Below are positions 1 through 9,284 of a stretch of DNA of 64,000 nt, in pieces. The position numbers were made by a program, and so were the translations under genes. Every line of letters starts with the position of its first letter. Position 1 is the first letter of the stretch. Under the pieces are notes generated by a model. The model was given only the letters and a program-made list of their open reading frames with translations, was not told the origin of the DNA and did not search any database. Origin of the DNA: Bog-473 sp963817735 (GTDB lineage: Bacteria > Actinomycetota > Acidimicrobiia > Acidimicrobiales > RAAP-2); NCBI GenBank assembly GCA_963817735.1, contig CAWFPP010000001.1, positions 124,001-188,000 of the forward strand, given 5' to 3'.

Positions 1-2358
1 GGGGTCGTCGCAGTCGAGCGCCAGCGCGTAGCGCAGCTCCACCCGCTTGCCGCGCATCTGCAGACCCTCCACTGGTGTGATCGGACCGGCGGGGAAGGGG
101 CGGTAGGCCATGCCGAGTCGGGACAGCATGCCGGTGGAGCGCAGGACGGTCAGCGCCATGGTGTGTGCGGCGTCGCCCTCGATGTCGATCAGCTCGTACT
201 CGCACACGCCCTCGTGGACCACCGTCAGCCCCCCGGCGCTGACGAAGCGGTTGGCGGGCGCAGTGGGCAGCCCGAACTCGTCGGGCCGGCCTTCGGCCGT
301 CAACCCCCGCGTCACGACGGTGAAGGCGCTCTCGGCGTGCGAGTGCCGGGCGGGCTCGGGGAGTGGCAGGTGGGCCCGGAGGCGGTGGTCGCCGCTCGGG
401 TTGACGAACGAGGTCACCACGCGCACGGTGGCGTCGTCGGCCCGTACCTCCACATCGGTGTCCACGTCGACCTGGTGCCCGCCGACGCGCGTCTGGGAGG
501 AGCCGTCCACGTGATCGGGCCAGTCGTAGGTGCCCGTGATGCGCACACGCGCCCGGACCGGGCCGCGCTCGTCGACCCGGACGGTCACCGCCAGGGGCGC
601 GTCCACGAAGGAGTCCTGCCGCGGCGGGGAGTAGTTGTACGAGTCGCCGAGGTCGCCGCCGTCCACCAACCGCCCGTAGCCCGCCCTGCCGTTCAGCGCG
701 AAGGTGCCGGTCGCCGCGTCGACGTCGATGCGCACGAGTCCGTTGGTGAGCGCGACCGCACCGTCGGTCTCGCTCACCTCCACGGGGTGGGCCAGCGGGA
801 CTGCCTCGAAGGCGCTCCAGCCATACGCCGGCACCTCGCCGGTGCGGGCCAGGATCTTCCGCGTCGCCGGCTGCTCCATGCCCACCCGGACCACGGCGTC
901 CGGCCTGGCCCCGAGCCTCGTGTAGACGTCCTGTTTGGCCTCCGCGATAGGGACGCCGGGCTTCTCCTCGGTACCGACGGCGATGGTGATGTCGAAGCCC
1001 TCCTCGGTGTCTTCGATCAGCACGTCGTGAATCCATGCCTCGTCGTCGATCCTCGGTCCCTGCATCATCCCGAGCACGGTGCGGACGGTATCGGCGTCGA
1101 GCACCATCGATCCGGGGAGCCCGGACCGCTCGGAAACAACCTGCACGTCGGCGGGGGCCGGGCCGTCGGCGGGGACGATGAGCTCGACGACACCGGACCG
1201 GGCCCGCTGCGACGGGTTGAGCACCGTGGGGCCGACGTGGGACAGCGAACGGGCGAAGGTCTTCACGGCACGCTCGGCCAGGCCGGCGGCGATCGCGCGC
1301 GCCTCGGCGTAGCGGTGCAGGACGGCGTCGACGACGTCGTCGACGGAGCAGGCGCAGATGGAGTCGTGAGCGGAGTTGCGCACCATCTCGAGCCAGGCCA
1401 GTTCCAGCAGGCGGTCCGGGTAGTCCCCGGGCTCCTGGAACAACGCCGCCAGCGGCTCGGCGCGGCGCTCGAGCTCCCGCTCGGCCAGCGCGCCCCGGCG
1501 CTTCACGTCGACACGGTTCGAGGTGACGCCCATGAGCATGTTCGACCGGGCCCCCGAGCGCAGCTCACCGGCCACCGTCGTCAGACCTTCGGTGGGAGCG
1601 TTCGCCAGGTAGCGGGGGAGCGAGGTCACCTCGAAGTCGAAGTCGTCCTGCAGGTCGTTGGCCTCGGCGACGACCCGCCCCAGCCAGGGTTGGGGCATGA
1701 GGTGGTCGGACCCGTTCATGCACAGCAGGTCACCCATGAGGAAATCGGCCACTTCGGCCACGTTGTCGGCCGTCCGGCGGATCAATGCCTTGGCGTCGTC
1801 GGGGAGCGCCGCGGCGTTGCCGTAGCCGACAGGGAGGTACTCGGCCCGGACCGAGGAGCCGTCGGGGGCCTCCCAGACGAAGGCGTTCTTGGTCACCTGC
1901 GAGGGGACGCCCCGCCAGACCACGGCGTCGTGGAAGCCGGCCAGCCGGAGGATCTGGGGCATCTGCGCGATGTGGCCGAACATGTCGGGCAGGTAGCCCA
2001 GCTCCATGACGCCCCCGAACGCGGCGCCGCGACCGAGTCCCATCTGCAGGTTGCGGATGATCGTCTCACCGGAGGCGAGGAACTCGTCCATCAGGATGTA
2101 CCAGGGCCCCATGCTGACCCGGCCCGCCGCCGCCAGCGCCCGCAGCCGGCCCTCGGCCTCGGGACGAACCTCGAGGTAGTCGTCCACCACGGCCATCTGC
2201 CCGTCCAGCATGAAGTAGGGATAGCTCGCATCGCGCTCGAGCAGCGGGAGCAGCGTGTCGATCAGGTCCACCAGGGCGAGGCGGAAGTCCTGGTAGGACT
2301 TGTACCATTCGCGGTCCCAGTGCGTGTGCGGAACGATGGCAATCCGGCGGGCGGTCAT
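1..2358 (-). CDS. Glycoside hydrolase family 38 alpha-mannosidase, 3' end beyond window
   Basis: Probable alpha-mannosidase that removes alpha-linked mannose from glycans or mannosylglycerate-type substrates, probably cytosolic because no signal peptide is seen. The minus strand is open from an ATG at 2358 to the left edge, 786 codons with no stop, so the C-terminus is missing. The N-terminus carries the GH38 metal-site motif HTHWDREW (residues 11-18), and PDMFGH near residue 124 holds the family's nucleophile aspartate (about D125). The remaining sequence is consistent with the helical middle and beta C-terminal domains of the family. It is divergently transcribed from the acyl-CoA synthetase with about 29 bp between starts. 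The exact substrate (MngB-type or other) cannot be told from sequence. Confidence 0.9.
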   Translation of the reverse strand, partial: MTARRIAIVPHTHWDREWYKSYQDFRLALVDLIDTLLPLLERDASYPYFMLDGQMAVVDDYLEVRPEAEGRLRALAAAGRVSMGPWYILMDEFLASGETIIRNLQMGLGRGAAFGGVMELGYLPDMFGHIAQMPQILRLAGFHDAVVWRGVPSQVTKNAFVWEAPDGSSVRAEYLPVGYGNAAALPDDAKALIRRTADNVAEVADFLMGDLLCMNGSDHLMPQPWLGRVVAEANDLQDDFDFEVTSLPRYLANAPTEGLTTVAGELRSGARSNMLMGVTSNRVDVKRRGALAERELERRAEPLAALFQEPGDYPDRLLELAWLEMVRNSAHDSICACSVDDVVDAVLHRYAEARAIAAGLAERAVKTFARSLSHVGPTVLNPSQRARSGVVELIVPADGPAPADVQVVSERSGLPGSMVLDADTVRTVLGMMQGPRIDDEAWIHDVLIEDTEEGFDITIAVGTEEKPGVPIAEAKQDVYTRLGARPDAVVRVGMEQPATRKILARTGEVPAYGWSAFEAVPLAHPVEVSETDGAVALTNGLVRIDVDAATGTFALNGRAGYGRLVDGGDLGDSYNYSPPRQDSFVDAPLAVTVRVDERGPVRARVRITGTYDWPDHVDGSSQTRVGGHQVDVDTDVEVRADDATVRVVTSFVNPSGDHRLRAHLPLPEPARHSHAESAFTVVTRGLTAEGRPDEFGLPTAPANRFVSAGGLTVVHEGVCEYELIDIEGDAAHTMALTVLRSTGMLSRLGMAYRPFPAGPITPVEGLQMRGKRVELRYALALDCDDP

Positions 2359-2387
2359 GACCGTCAGACTATGACCTGCGCTCGCCG

Positions 2388-3848
2388 GTGGTGAGAGCGC
2401 TCGTCCCCGCCGGACAGTGGCCGGACGGCCGCCAGTCCGTGTCCGGCCGGACGCTCCCGGAGGTCTGGGCCCGGCAGTGGGCGGCGAGACCGGACGCACC
2501 GGCCTTGCTCGACGGCTGGGGCGGCGCGCCGGCACTGGACGCCGGAACGCTCGACGGCCGGACGGCCTCCTTGGCCGCCGCCTTGGCCGAGCGGGGAGTC
2601 GCGGCGGGTGACCGCGTGCTGTGGTGTGCCCGGGCCACCCTTCCCTCCATCGCGGCCCTCCTGGCCGTGCTGCGGCGTGGCGCCGTCCTGGTGCCCCTCA
2701 GCCCGTCGGCGACCACGTCCGAGATCGACCACGTGGTCGGTGACGCCCGTCCGGTCCTGGCCCTGTGCGACCGGGAGCGGTCGGACGCGTTCACGGCGGG
2801 CCCGCCGTTGCTGCGTGTCGACGAGCTGACCGCGGCCCCGGTGGGCGCAGCGCCCGTCGCCACGCCCATCGGCCGCGACGACGATGCGCTGATCGTCTAC
2901 ACCTCGGGGACCACGGGCAGACCAAAAGGGGCGGTGCACACGCACGGCTCCCTGCTGGCCGGCGTCTCGGCGCTGCTGACCGCCTGGGAGTGGACCGCCG
3001 AGGACCGCCTCGTGCTCAGCCTCCCCCTCTTCCACGTGCACGGCTTGTGCGCCGGGCTGTTCGGCACCCTCACCGCCGGTGGCTCCGCCGTCGTGTTCGA
3101 CCGCTTCGACGAGACGGCGGTCTTGCGGGCGGCGCCCGCCGCCACCATGTTCTTCGGCGTCCCGACGATGTACCACCGCCTGGCTGCGGCGGGGGAGGCG
3201 TCCGCGCTGGGTGCGCTGCGCCTGTGCGTCTCGGGCTCGGCGCCCTTGGCCCCCGACCTGTGGCACCAGCTGGCCCGCCGGGGCGTGGCCGTGCTGGAGC
3301 GCTACGGCATGACCGAGACCCTCCTGACGCTGTCCAACCCGCTGGTGGGCGAGCGTCGCCCCGGCTCGGTGGGGCGACCGCTCCCCGGGGTGGAGGCCGC
3401 CCTCGACGGGATCGACGACAACGGCATCGGGGAGCTGCACGTGCGCGGTCCGTCGTTGTGCCGGGGCTACTGGGGTCGGGACGACTTCGCCGCCGACGGC
3501 TGGTTCGCCACGGGGGATCTGGTGTCGGTCGCCGATGACGGCTACGTCACCGTCCGCGGGCGCCGCACCGAGCTGATCATCACCGGCGGCCACAACGTCT
3601 ACCCGGCCGAGGTCGAGGCTGTCTTGGCCCGTCACCCCGGCGTGGTCGAGGTGGCCGTGGTGGGCCTGCCGTCGGCCGAATGGGGTGAGACCGTGGTGGC
3701 GTACGTGGTGGGGGATGCCGACCTGGACTCGCTCCGGGCGCTGGCGGGGGCCGAGCTGGCGCCGTTCAAGTGCCCACGCGAGGTGCGGCGGGTCGACGCG
3801 CTGCCGCGTAACGCGCTGGGCAAGGTGCTCAGGGGCGAGCTCGGCTGA
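2388..3848 (+). CDS. AMP-forming acyl-CoA synthetase, malonyl-CoA synthetase-like
   Basis: Adenylate-forming ligase that activates a carboxylic acid with ATP and couples it to CoA in the cytosol. It has the P-loop-like core YTSGTTGRPKG (about residues 171-181), the A5-type YGMTET, the hinge region GWFATGDL (about 370), RGRRTELIITGGHNVYP, and a C-terminal NALGKVLR with the adenylation lysine. LPLFHVHGL and the SNPLVGERRPGSVG stretch resemble malonyl/methylmalonyl-CoA synthetases (MatB type), so a short dicarboxylate is the favoured substrate; this is inference. At 486 residues it is about family length. The start is a GTG pair (2388/2391), since the ATG at 2371 runs into a stop. Followed at 48 bp by the GYD protein. 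Confidence 0.85.
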   Translation: MVRALVPAGQWPDGRQSVSGRTLPEVWARQWAARPDAPALLDGWGGAPALDAGTLDGRTASLAAALAERGVAAGDRVLWCARATLPSIAALLAVLRRGAVLVPLSPSATTSEIDHVVGDARPVLALCDRERSDAFTAGPPLLRVDELTAAPVGAAPVATPIGRDDDALIVYTSGTTGRPKGAVHTHGSLLAGVSALLTAWEWTAEDRLVLSLPLFHVHGLCAGLFGTLTAGGSAVVFDRFDETAVLRAAPAATMFFGVPTMYHRLAAAGEASALGALRLCVSGSAPLAPDLWHQLARRGVAVLERYGMTETLLTLSNPLVGERRPGSVGRPLPGVEAALDGIDDNGIGELHVRGPSLCRGYWGRDDFAADGWFATGDLVSVADDGYVTVRGRRTELIITGGHNVYPAEVEAVLARHPGVVEVAVVGLPSAEWGETVVAYVVGDADLDSLRALAGAELAPFKCPREVRRVDALPRNALGKVLRGELG

Positions 3849-3895
3849 CCCGGCCGGGCCGGGGAGCGACCCGGCGGCTGCGGTAGCGTGCACCC

Positions 3896-4195
3896 ATGGC
3901 AACCTTCCTCATGCTCTCCACGGTGGGGCCGGACGGGGCGGCGACGCTCACCGAGAACCCCGATCGGCTGAAGGCCGTGAATGCCGAGGTGGAGGCCATG
4001 GGCGTGCGGGTGGTGGCACAGTGGGCGCTGCTCGGGCAGTACGACTTCTGTACCGTGCTCGACGCACCGGACGAGACCACCATGGCCCGGGTGTCGCTGG
4101 TCCTGGGCTCGCGGGGCACCCTCAAGACGCTCACGCTCTCGGCCATCCCGATCGACGACTACATCGAGGGTGTGCTCAAGGCGCAGCAGGGCTGA
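3896..4195 (+). CDS. GYD domain protein
   Basis: Small 99-residue protein of the GYD family, named for a conserved Gly-Tyr-Asp-like motif, here GQYDF near residues 44-48. The fold is expected to be a ferredoxin-like dimeric alpha/beta barrel, and no enzymatic role is established for the family. It has no signal peptide or membrane segment. The ATG at 3896 lies 48 bp after the acyl-CoA synthetase on the same strand and may be co-transcribed. Full length for the family. It converges with the small protein at 4200-4439. Confidence 0.75.
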   Translation: MATFLMLSTVGPDGAATLTENPDRLKAVNAEVEAMGVRVVAQWALLGQYDFCTVLDAPDETTMARVSLVLGSRGTLKTLTLSAIPIDDYIEGVLKAQQG

Positions 4196-4199
4196 GGCC

Positions 4200-4439
4200 T
4201 CAGTGCCACCAGAAGCCCTGACGGGACCGCTCCCGGCGCACGTCGTCCCGTGAGAAGAGCTCGCCCAGGACACTCCCGTCCGACATGCGGCGGAGGCGGT
4301 ACCCCTCCTCGGTGACTTCGGCGATCTCGAACCCGCGCACCCACGTGCCCTGGAAGCGGTTGCGCACGTCCACCTTCGTCCCCGGCGCCAACGGGGTACG
4401 CGCCTGCGCGTTGGCTGACTCCCCCCGGTCGGTGCTCAC
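4200..4439 (-). CDS. Small conserved protein of unknown function
   Basis: A 79-residue protein read from a GTG at 4439. The middle (VDVRNRFQGTWVRGFEIAEV) and the Ser/Asp/Arg-rich C-terminus ending in GFWWH look like a compact beta-rich domain, similar in feel to small Tudor/SH3-like actinobacterial proteins; that is only an impression. The frame stays open far upstream, but that stretch is antisense to the rnhB and ABC regions, so the GTG just after the Asp/Arg-poor junction is the sensible start. It is divergent from rnhB, with 36 bp between starts. No function assigned. Confidence 0.55.
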   Translation of the reverse strand: MSTDRGESANAQARTPLAPGTKVDVRNRFQGTWVRGFEIAEVTEEGYRLRRMSDGSVLGELFSRDDVRRERSRQGFWWH

Positions 4440-4475
4440 ACCCCCATCGTACGAGCCGCGCGCGCGTGTGGGCCG

Positions 4476-5357
4476 ATGACGGTCTGCTCGCCCGATCTCA
4501 AGGAGGAGCGCCGGCTGCGCTCGCAGGGCTACGAGTCGGTGGCCGGGCTGGACGAGGTTGGTCGCGGCGCCTGGGCCGGCCCGTTGACGGTCGGCGTCGC
4601 CGTCGTGCGTCCCCGCGTGCAGCACCGGTCCATGCCGGTGTGGCTGCGGGACTCCAAGATGCTGAGCGAGGCGCGCCGCGAAGAGATCTTCGCCGCGGTC
4701 GGTGCGTGGTGCCAGGACTGGTCCGTGGGTCACGCCTCGCCGGCCGAGTGCGACGAGTGGGGGATGACCGAGGCCCTCCGGGTGGCGGCGCGGCGCGCCC
4801 TGGCCGGGCTCGGCGAGCCTCCGGCCGCCCTTCTGGTCGACGGGCCGGTCGACCTGTTGCGCCACCCCGAGGATCCCTTCGCCGGCGCGGTCCGGCCCAT
4901 CGTCGACGGGGACGCCAAGTGCGCGTCGGTGGCGGCGGCGTCGGTCCTGGCCAAGGTCGTGCGGGACCGGCTCATGCGCCAGGAGGCGGACCACTTCCCG
5001 GCCTACGACTTCGAGCGGAACAAGGGCTACCCCTCGCCCGTCCACCAGGCGGCGCTGCGGGGGTACGGGCCAACGGCGATCCACCGCCGCAGCTGGGCCT
5101 TCGTGCGCGACCTCCCCTGGTGCGGGCAGGGCTGGCGTGGGCCGCTCAGACGACTGCGGAGACCTCGGCGAAGTGGCAGGCGACCGGGTGGCCCTGTCCC
5201 CGGTCCACCAGGGCGGGCTCTTCGGTGGCGCAGATCTCCTGGGCCTTCCAGCACCGGGTGCGGAAGCGGCAGCCCGAGGGCGGTGACTGCGGGCTCGGCA
5301 CGTCACCCTCGAGCACGATGTGCCTGCGGGCCCGCTCGGCCCTGGGGTCGGGGATAG
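4476..5357 (+). CDS. rnhB: Ribonuclease HII, with long C-terminal overlap into ABC gene
   Basis: RNase HII, the endonuclease that cuts RNA in RNA-DNA hybrids and initiates ribonucleotide excision repair in the cytosol. The catalytic acidic set is visible: GLDEVGRG (D26, E27), LVDGPVD, and DGDAKCASVAAASVLAKV. ERNKGYPSPVH is the conserved substrate-binding region. The canonical family ends around residue 225, close to WCGQGW, but this frame continues another 70 or so Arg/Pro-rich residues to 5357, which is antisense to the last 212 bp of the convergent ABC ATPase gene. The tail is probably not functional and may reflect a base error near 5140 that hides an earlier stop. The enzymatic assignment is secure. 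Confidence 0.88.
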   Translation: MTVCSPDLKEERRLRSQGYESVAGLDEVGRGAWAGPLTVGVAVVRPRVQHRSMPVWLRDSKMLSEARREEIFAAVGAWCQDWSVGHASPAECDEWGMTEALRVAARRALAGLGEPPAALLVDGPVDLLRHPEDPFAGAVRPIVDGDAKCASVAAASVLAKVVRDRLMRQEADHFPAYDFERNKGYPSPVHQAALRGYGPTAIHRRSWAFVRDLPWCGQGWRGPLRRLRRPRRSGRRPGGPVPGPPGRALRWRRSPGPSSTGCGSGSPRAVTAGSARHPRARCACGPARPWGRG

Positions 5358-6181
5358 GCACGGCCGAGAGGAGTGCCTGGGTGTAGGGGTGGGCCGGTCG
5401 CTCGTAGACGTTCTGGCGGTCACCGATCTCGACGATCTTGCCCAGGTACATGACGGCCACCCGGTCGGAGATGTGCCGCACCACCGACAGGTCGTGCGCA
5501 ATGAAGAGGAAGGCGACCCCAAGCTCCTTCTGGAGATCGTCGAGCAGGTTGACGACACCCGCCTGAATCGACACGTCGAGAGCGGAGACCGGTTCGTCGA
5601 GGACCAGCAGCTTGGGCTGGAGCACCAGGGCCCGGGCGATGCCGACCCGCTGGCGCTGACCGCCGGAGAACTCGTTCGGGTAGCGGTTGGCGTGGTAGGG
5701 CTCGAGGCCCACCAGCCGCAGCATCTCGGCCACCCGGCGCTGGACGGCGGGCCGGTCGCGGATCCCGTGGATGTGCAGCGGCTCGGCGATGGCCTCCCCG
5801 ATCGGCCAGCCGCGGGTCGAGCGAGGCGAACGGGTCCTGGAAGACCACCTGGATGTCCCGGCGCACCTTCCGCATCTCCGACGTGCCCAGCCCGGTCAGC
5901 TCGGTCCCGTCGAACTTGACCGAGCCCGACGTCGGTTTGATCAGCTGGAGGATCGCTCGCCCGGTGGTCGACTTCCCGCATCCCGACTCGCCGACGAGGC
6001 CCAGGGTCTCGCCCGGGGCGATGCTGAAGGAGACCCCGGACACGGCATGGACGACGCCGACCCGGTGCCGCACGAAGGACCCGCCCCGCAGCGGGAACTC
6101 CTTCACCAGGTCCGTGACCTCCAGGAGCGCCGGGGCGGCGCCCGTTGACGATCCTTCGGTCCCGAGTTCGGAGACGGTCAC
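5146..6181 (-). CDS. Oligopeptide ABC transporter ATPase, DppF/OppF-type (frameshifted)
   Basis: Second ATPase of a peptide/nickel-type ABC importer; it hydrolyses ATP at the inner face of the membrane to drive uptake. Read from ATG 6181: Walker A GESGCGKST, Q-loop VVFQDPFASLDPR, then the frame breaks near 5807-5811. The other frame continues through the signature EFSGGQRQRVGIARAL, Walker B LLVLDEP, H-loop FIAHDLSVV and the oligopeptide C-terminal domain with Cys-rich CRFRTRC. Both halves are otherwise intact and join with a one-base correction. Its start overlaps the stop of the upstream DppD-like gene (ATGA). Either a sequencing indel or a recent inactivating mutation; I favour the former because two neighbours show the same pattern. 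Confidence 0.85.
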
Positions 6182-7225
6182 GGGATCACGTTGTCCACGA
6201 CGCCGTCGGAGAACACCCGACCGTGGTCGCCCCGGCCCACGGCTTCGGCGTAGTGGCAGGCGGCCCGGTGGTTGCCGACTTCGGAGGTGACCGACGGCAC
6301 CACGACGAGCTCCGGCTCGGTCTCGAGGCAGAGGTCGGTGGCCAGGGGGCAGCGGGGCGCGAACGGGCAGCCGGTGCGGTCACCCAGCATGGAGGGCGGG
6401 GCGCCGGGGATCTGCCGCAGCCTCTCGGTGCCGTCGCCGTCGAGGCGCGGCAGCGAGCCGAGCAGGCCGAGCGTGTAGGGCATGGAGGGCCGGTAGAAGA
6501 CGTCCTCGGCCGTCCCGATCTCCACCGGGCGCCCCGCGTACATCACCAGCACGCGGTCGGCCAGGCCCGCGATCACGCCGAGGTCGTGGGTGATGAGCAG
6601 CAGCGCGGCTCCCGGTCTCGGTGAGTGCCGTCCTGAGCGATTCGAGCACCTGTGCCTGCACCGTCACGTCGAGCGCCGTGGTGGGCTCGTCGGCGAGGAT
6701 CACCTCGGGGTCGTTGGCCATGCCGATGGCGATGACGGCGCGCTGGCGCATGCCGCCGGAGAACTCGTGCGGGTAGTTGTCGATCCGCTCCGCCGGGTTG
6801 GGGATGCCGACCTTGGCGAGGAGCTCGACCGCGCGGGCCTGCGCTGCGTCCTTGGAGAGGTCCTGGTGGGCCAGGATCGCCTCGGAGATCTGCCATCCGA
6901 TGGAGTAGACGGGGTTCAGCGACGTCATCGGGTCCTGGAAGATCATGGCGATCCCCGTGCCCCGGACCTCGTTCAGCTGCTTCTCCTTCAGGCCGAGGAG
7001 CTCGCGCCCCTGGAAGCGGATGGACCCCCGCACGGCGGCGCCCTTGGGCAGCAGGCCCATGGTCGCCAGTGCCGTCACCGACTTGCCCGAGCCCGATTCC
7101 CCGACGATGCCCAGCACCTCACCGGGCGCCAGGGACAGGTCGACGCCCCGCACGGCGTGGACGACGCCGTCCTTGGTCGGGAAGTCGACCTCCAGATGCT
7201 CGATCTGCAGCGCCGGCTCAGCCAC
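6178..7225 (-). CDS. Oligopeptide ABC transporter ATPase, DppD/OppD-type (frameshifted)
   Basis: First ATPase of the peptide importer. From ATG 7225: Walker A GESGSGKSV, IFQDPMTSLNPVY, signature EFSGGMRQRAVIAIGM and Walker B VILADEPTTALD are in one frame. At about 6615-6620 the reading frame shifts by one base, inside a region that should read TETGAALLLITHDLGVIAGL. The remaining 132 residues (H-loop onward, plus the C-terminal CPFAPRCPLATDLC segment typical of OppD/DppD) are in the next frame, ending at 6178. Removing the extra base in GGGAGCC restores an uninterrupted protein. It directly follows dppC with adjacent stop and start, so it is co-transcribed. Confidence 0.85.
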
Positions 7226-8227
7226 TCAGGCCCTGACCCGGCTCTTCTTGGGGTCGAACGCCTCGCGCAGGCCGTCGCCGATGAGGAAGATCGAGAGGAT
7301 GAGGATGATCAGGAAGGCCACCGGGAAGACGAAGAGCCACCACTCGGTCGTGGCGGAGTCCTGGCCCTGGTCCACCAGCAGCCCCAACGACACGTTCGGC
7401 GGCTGCACCCCGAGCCCGAGGAACGACAGGGTGGACTCGAAGATGATGCTCAGCGCGACCGTCAGCGTGGCGTTGACGATGATGGGCCCGACGGCGTTGG
7501 GCAGCATGTGCTTGACGATGATGCGCTTGTTGGTGGCGCCGAGCGCCCGCGAGGCCTCCACGAAGTCACGCTCGCGCAGCGAAAGGAAGTCGGCCCGCAC
7601 GAGGCGGGCCACGTAGGTCCACGAGAGCAGGCCGATGATGATGGCCAGGCCGAGCCAGTTGTCGGACTCCTTGGAGAGCTTGTTGGCCAGCACGATCAGC
7701 ACGGCCAGCACCGGCAGCACGAGGACCAGGTCGACGAAGCGCATCAGCAGCGAGTCGACCCAGCCGCGGTAGAAGCCGGCGATGGCGCCGACGGTGACGC
7801 CGATGAGCGTGGCCATGGCGGCCACCGTCAGCGCGATCTCGATGTCCTTCTCGACCCCGGCCATGACCTGGGCGAACATGTCGTTCCCGATGGAGTTGGT
7901 GCCGAAGGGGTTCGTCCACGAGGGCGGGTCGTTGAGGTTGTTGGTGATCGTGGTGTAGCTGAACTGCCAGAAGTGCCCGACCAGCACGGACGACAGACCG
8001 AGGAGGGCGAACACGCAAAGCCCGATCATGCCCATCCGCTGGTGGAAGAAGCGGCCGAAGACGATGCGCCACTGGCTCTTGGCCTCCCCCGACAGCCCGT
8101 AGGCGTCGGCCCCACCCAGCTCCACGCCGGCGCCGACGCCGGCGAGGGTGTGCGCACCGGCCTCGACCGTCGCCACCCGCTCGGGCGTCTGGATCACGAA
8201 GTCCTCGTTCGACGTCGGATCAGCCAT
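7226..8227 (-). CDS. Oligopeptide ABC transporter permease, DppC-type
   Basis: Inner-membrane permease subunit of the peptide importer, 333 residues, intact. A cytoplasmic N-terminal tail of about 75 residues precedes the first membrane segment (MGMIGLCVFALLGLSSVLVG). Five further hydrophobic segments follow, and the BPD_transp_1 EAA loop EASRALGATNKRIIVKHMLPN lies around residues 225-245. The N-terminal OppC_N-like segment is present. Starts at ATG 8227, 8 bp inside the end of the upstream permease gene, consistent with translational coupling. Ends directly next to the DppD start. Confidence 0.92.
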   Translation of the reverse strand: MADPTSNEDFVIQTPERVATVEAGAHTLAGVGAGVELGGADAYGLSGEAKSQWRIVFGRFFHQRMGMIGLCVFALLGLSSVLVGHFWQFSYTTITNNLNDPPSWTNPFGTNSIGNDMFAQVMAGVEKDIEIALTVAAMATLIGVTVGAIAGFYRGWVDSLLMRFVDLVLVLPVLAVLIVLANKLSKESDNWLGLAIIIGLLSWTYVARLVRADFLSLRERDFVEASRALGATNKRIIVKHMLPNAVGPIIVNATLTVALSIIFESTLSFLGLGVQPPNVSLGLLVDQGQDSATTEWWLFVFPVAFLIILILSIFLIGDGLREAFDPKKSRVRA

Positions 8228-9198
8228 AGCGGATCCTCGGATCGAGCACGCCGTAGAGGATGTCGGCCAACAGGTTGAAGAGGATGACGAAGGTGGCGGT
8301 GATCAAGCAGGTAGGCCAGCATCACGTTGACGTCGAGGTTGGTCACCCCGGTGAGGTACCACTGCCCGAGGCCCTGCCACCCGAAGACGATCTCGGTGAT
8401 GATGGCGCCGCCGAGGACGGCGGCGAAGTCCAGCGCGACGACGGTGGTGACGGGGATGAGCGCGTTGCGCAGGACGTGGCGGATGAGGACGCGGCGCCGG
8501 CTGAGGCCCTTGGCCCGGGCCAGGCGGACATGGTCGGCGTCGAGCGTCTCGATCATGGACGAGCGCTGGTAGATCGCCCATGAGGCATAGGAGATGAGGA
8601 CGAGCGTGATCACCGGCAACGCGGTGTGCTCGGCGTAGTCGGGGAGCCGGCTGAGGAACGAACCGCTCAGCGTGGGGCTCTGCTCGCCGTCGGTGTAGAA
8701 GATGGTCGTCCCGAGGTGCTGGTTGATCGGGATGGCGACGAACTCCTTGAGGGCGAGGCCCAGGACGAAGATCGGAGTCGCCAGCAGCACGAAGTTGGTG
8801 ACGGTGATGGCGTGGTCGGTGACCTTGCCCTGGCGCACGGCCGCCATGACGCCCATGAAGATGGCGACGAAGATGGCGATGATCGTGGCGACGACCACCA
8901 TGCGCAGGGTGACGAAGAGGTGCGATGTCAGCTGGGACGCCACGTCCTGACCGTTGATGGTCGTGCCGAGGTTGCCGTGGATGGCGCCGGTGAACCAGAT
9001 CCAGTAGCGCTGCCACAGCGGGTCGTTGAGGTGAAGCAGGTTCTCCCGGGCCACGATGGTGGAGTGGGGGATGTGGGGGTTGGCGTTGAGGAGCGCCAGG
9101 GGGTTGCCCGAGCTGGCAACGAGGAGGAAGACGAAGATCGTCGCGAAGAAGAGGACGACGATGCTGATCAGCAGGCGCCTCATGATGTAGGCGAACAT
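8220..9198 (-). CDS. Oligopeptide ABC transporter permease, DppB-type (frameshifted near 3' end)
   Basis: Partner permease. From ATG 9198 the protein begins MFAYIMRRLLISIVVLFF, the usual DppB N-terminal membrane segment, and has the EAA loop RAKGLSRRRVLIRHVLRNAL. Near 8303-8307 one extra base (GATCAAGCAG where GATCAGCAG is expected) moves the last 28 residues into another frame. In that frame they read LITATFVILFNLLADILYG...DPRIRYG and stop at 8220, exactly the expected family C-terminus. The uncorrected frame runs on to 8194 with nonsense sequence. It lies 86 bp after the binding-protein gene with a strong hairpin between them. A technical insertion is the simplest reading. Confidence 0.87.
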
Positions 9199-9229
9199 GA
9201 GCGGAGTCTAGGTGTCGGGCCGGAAACGT

Positions 9230-9270
9230 CGAGGGAGGGGCCGACCGGGTTGCGGCGGACCCCTCCCTCG
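9230..9270 (-). terminator. Strong hairpin between binding-protein gene and permease gene
   Basis: An 11-bp perfect inverted repeat, CGAGGGAGGGG at 9230-9240 pairing with CCCCTCCCTCG at 9260-9270, with a 19-base loop. It sits in the 86-bp gap between the substrate-binding protein stop (9285) and the DppB start (9198). There is no T-run, so it is more likely a partial terminator or mRNA-stabilising stem. Such elements commonly leave more binding protein than permease in ABC importer operons; that role here is inference. Confidence 0.55.
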
Positions 9271-9284
9271 CGTTCAGTGGCTCG

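Noticed and set aside
163..2394. 743-codon open frame on the plus strand
   Set aside because: Exact antisense of the GH38 alpha-mannosidase, whose minus-strand motifs are clear. The plus-strand translation is His/Gly/Arg/Val-rich with no recognisable motif, as expected for antisense frames in GC-rich DNA.
6590..8278. 562-codon plus-strand frame opposite the ABC permease and ATPase genes
   Set aside because: Antisense to dppD and dppC, both with clear family motifs.
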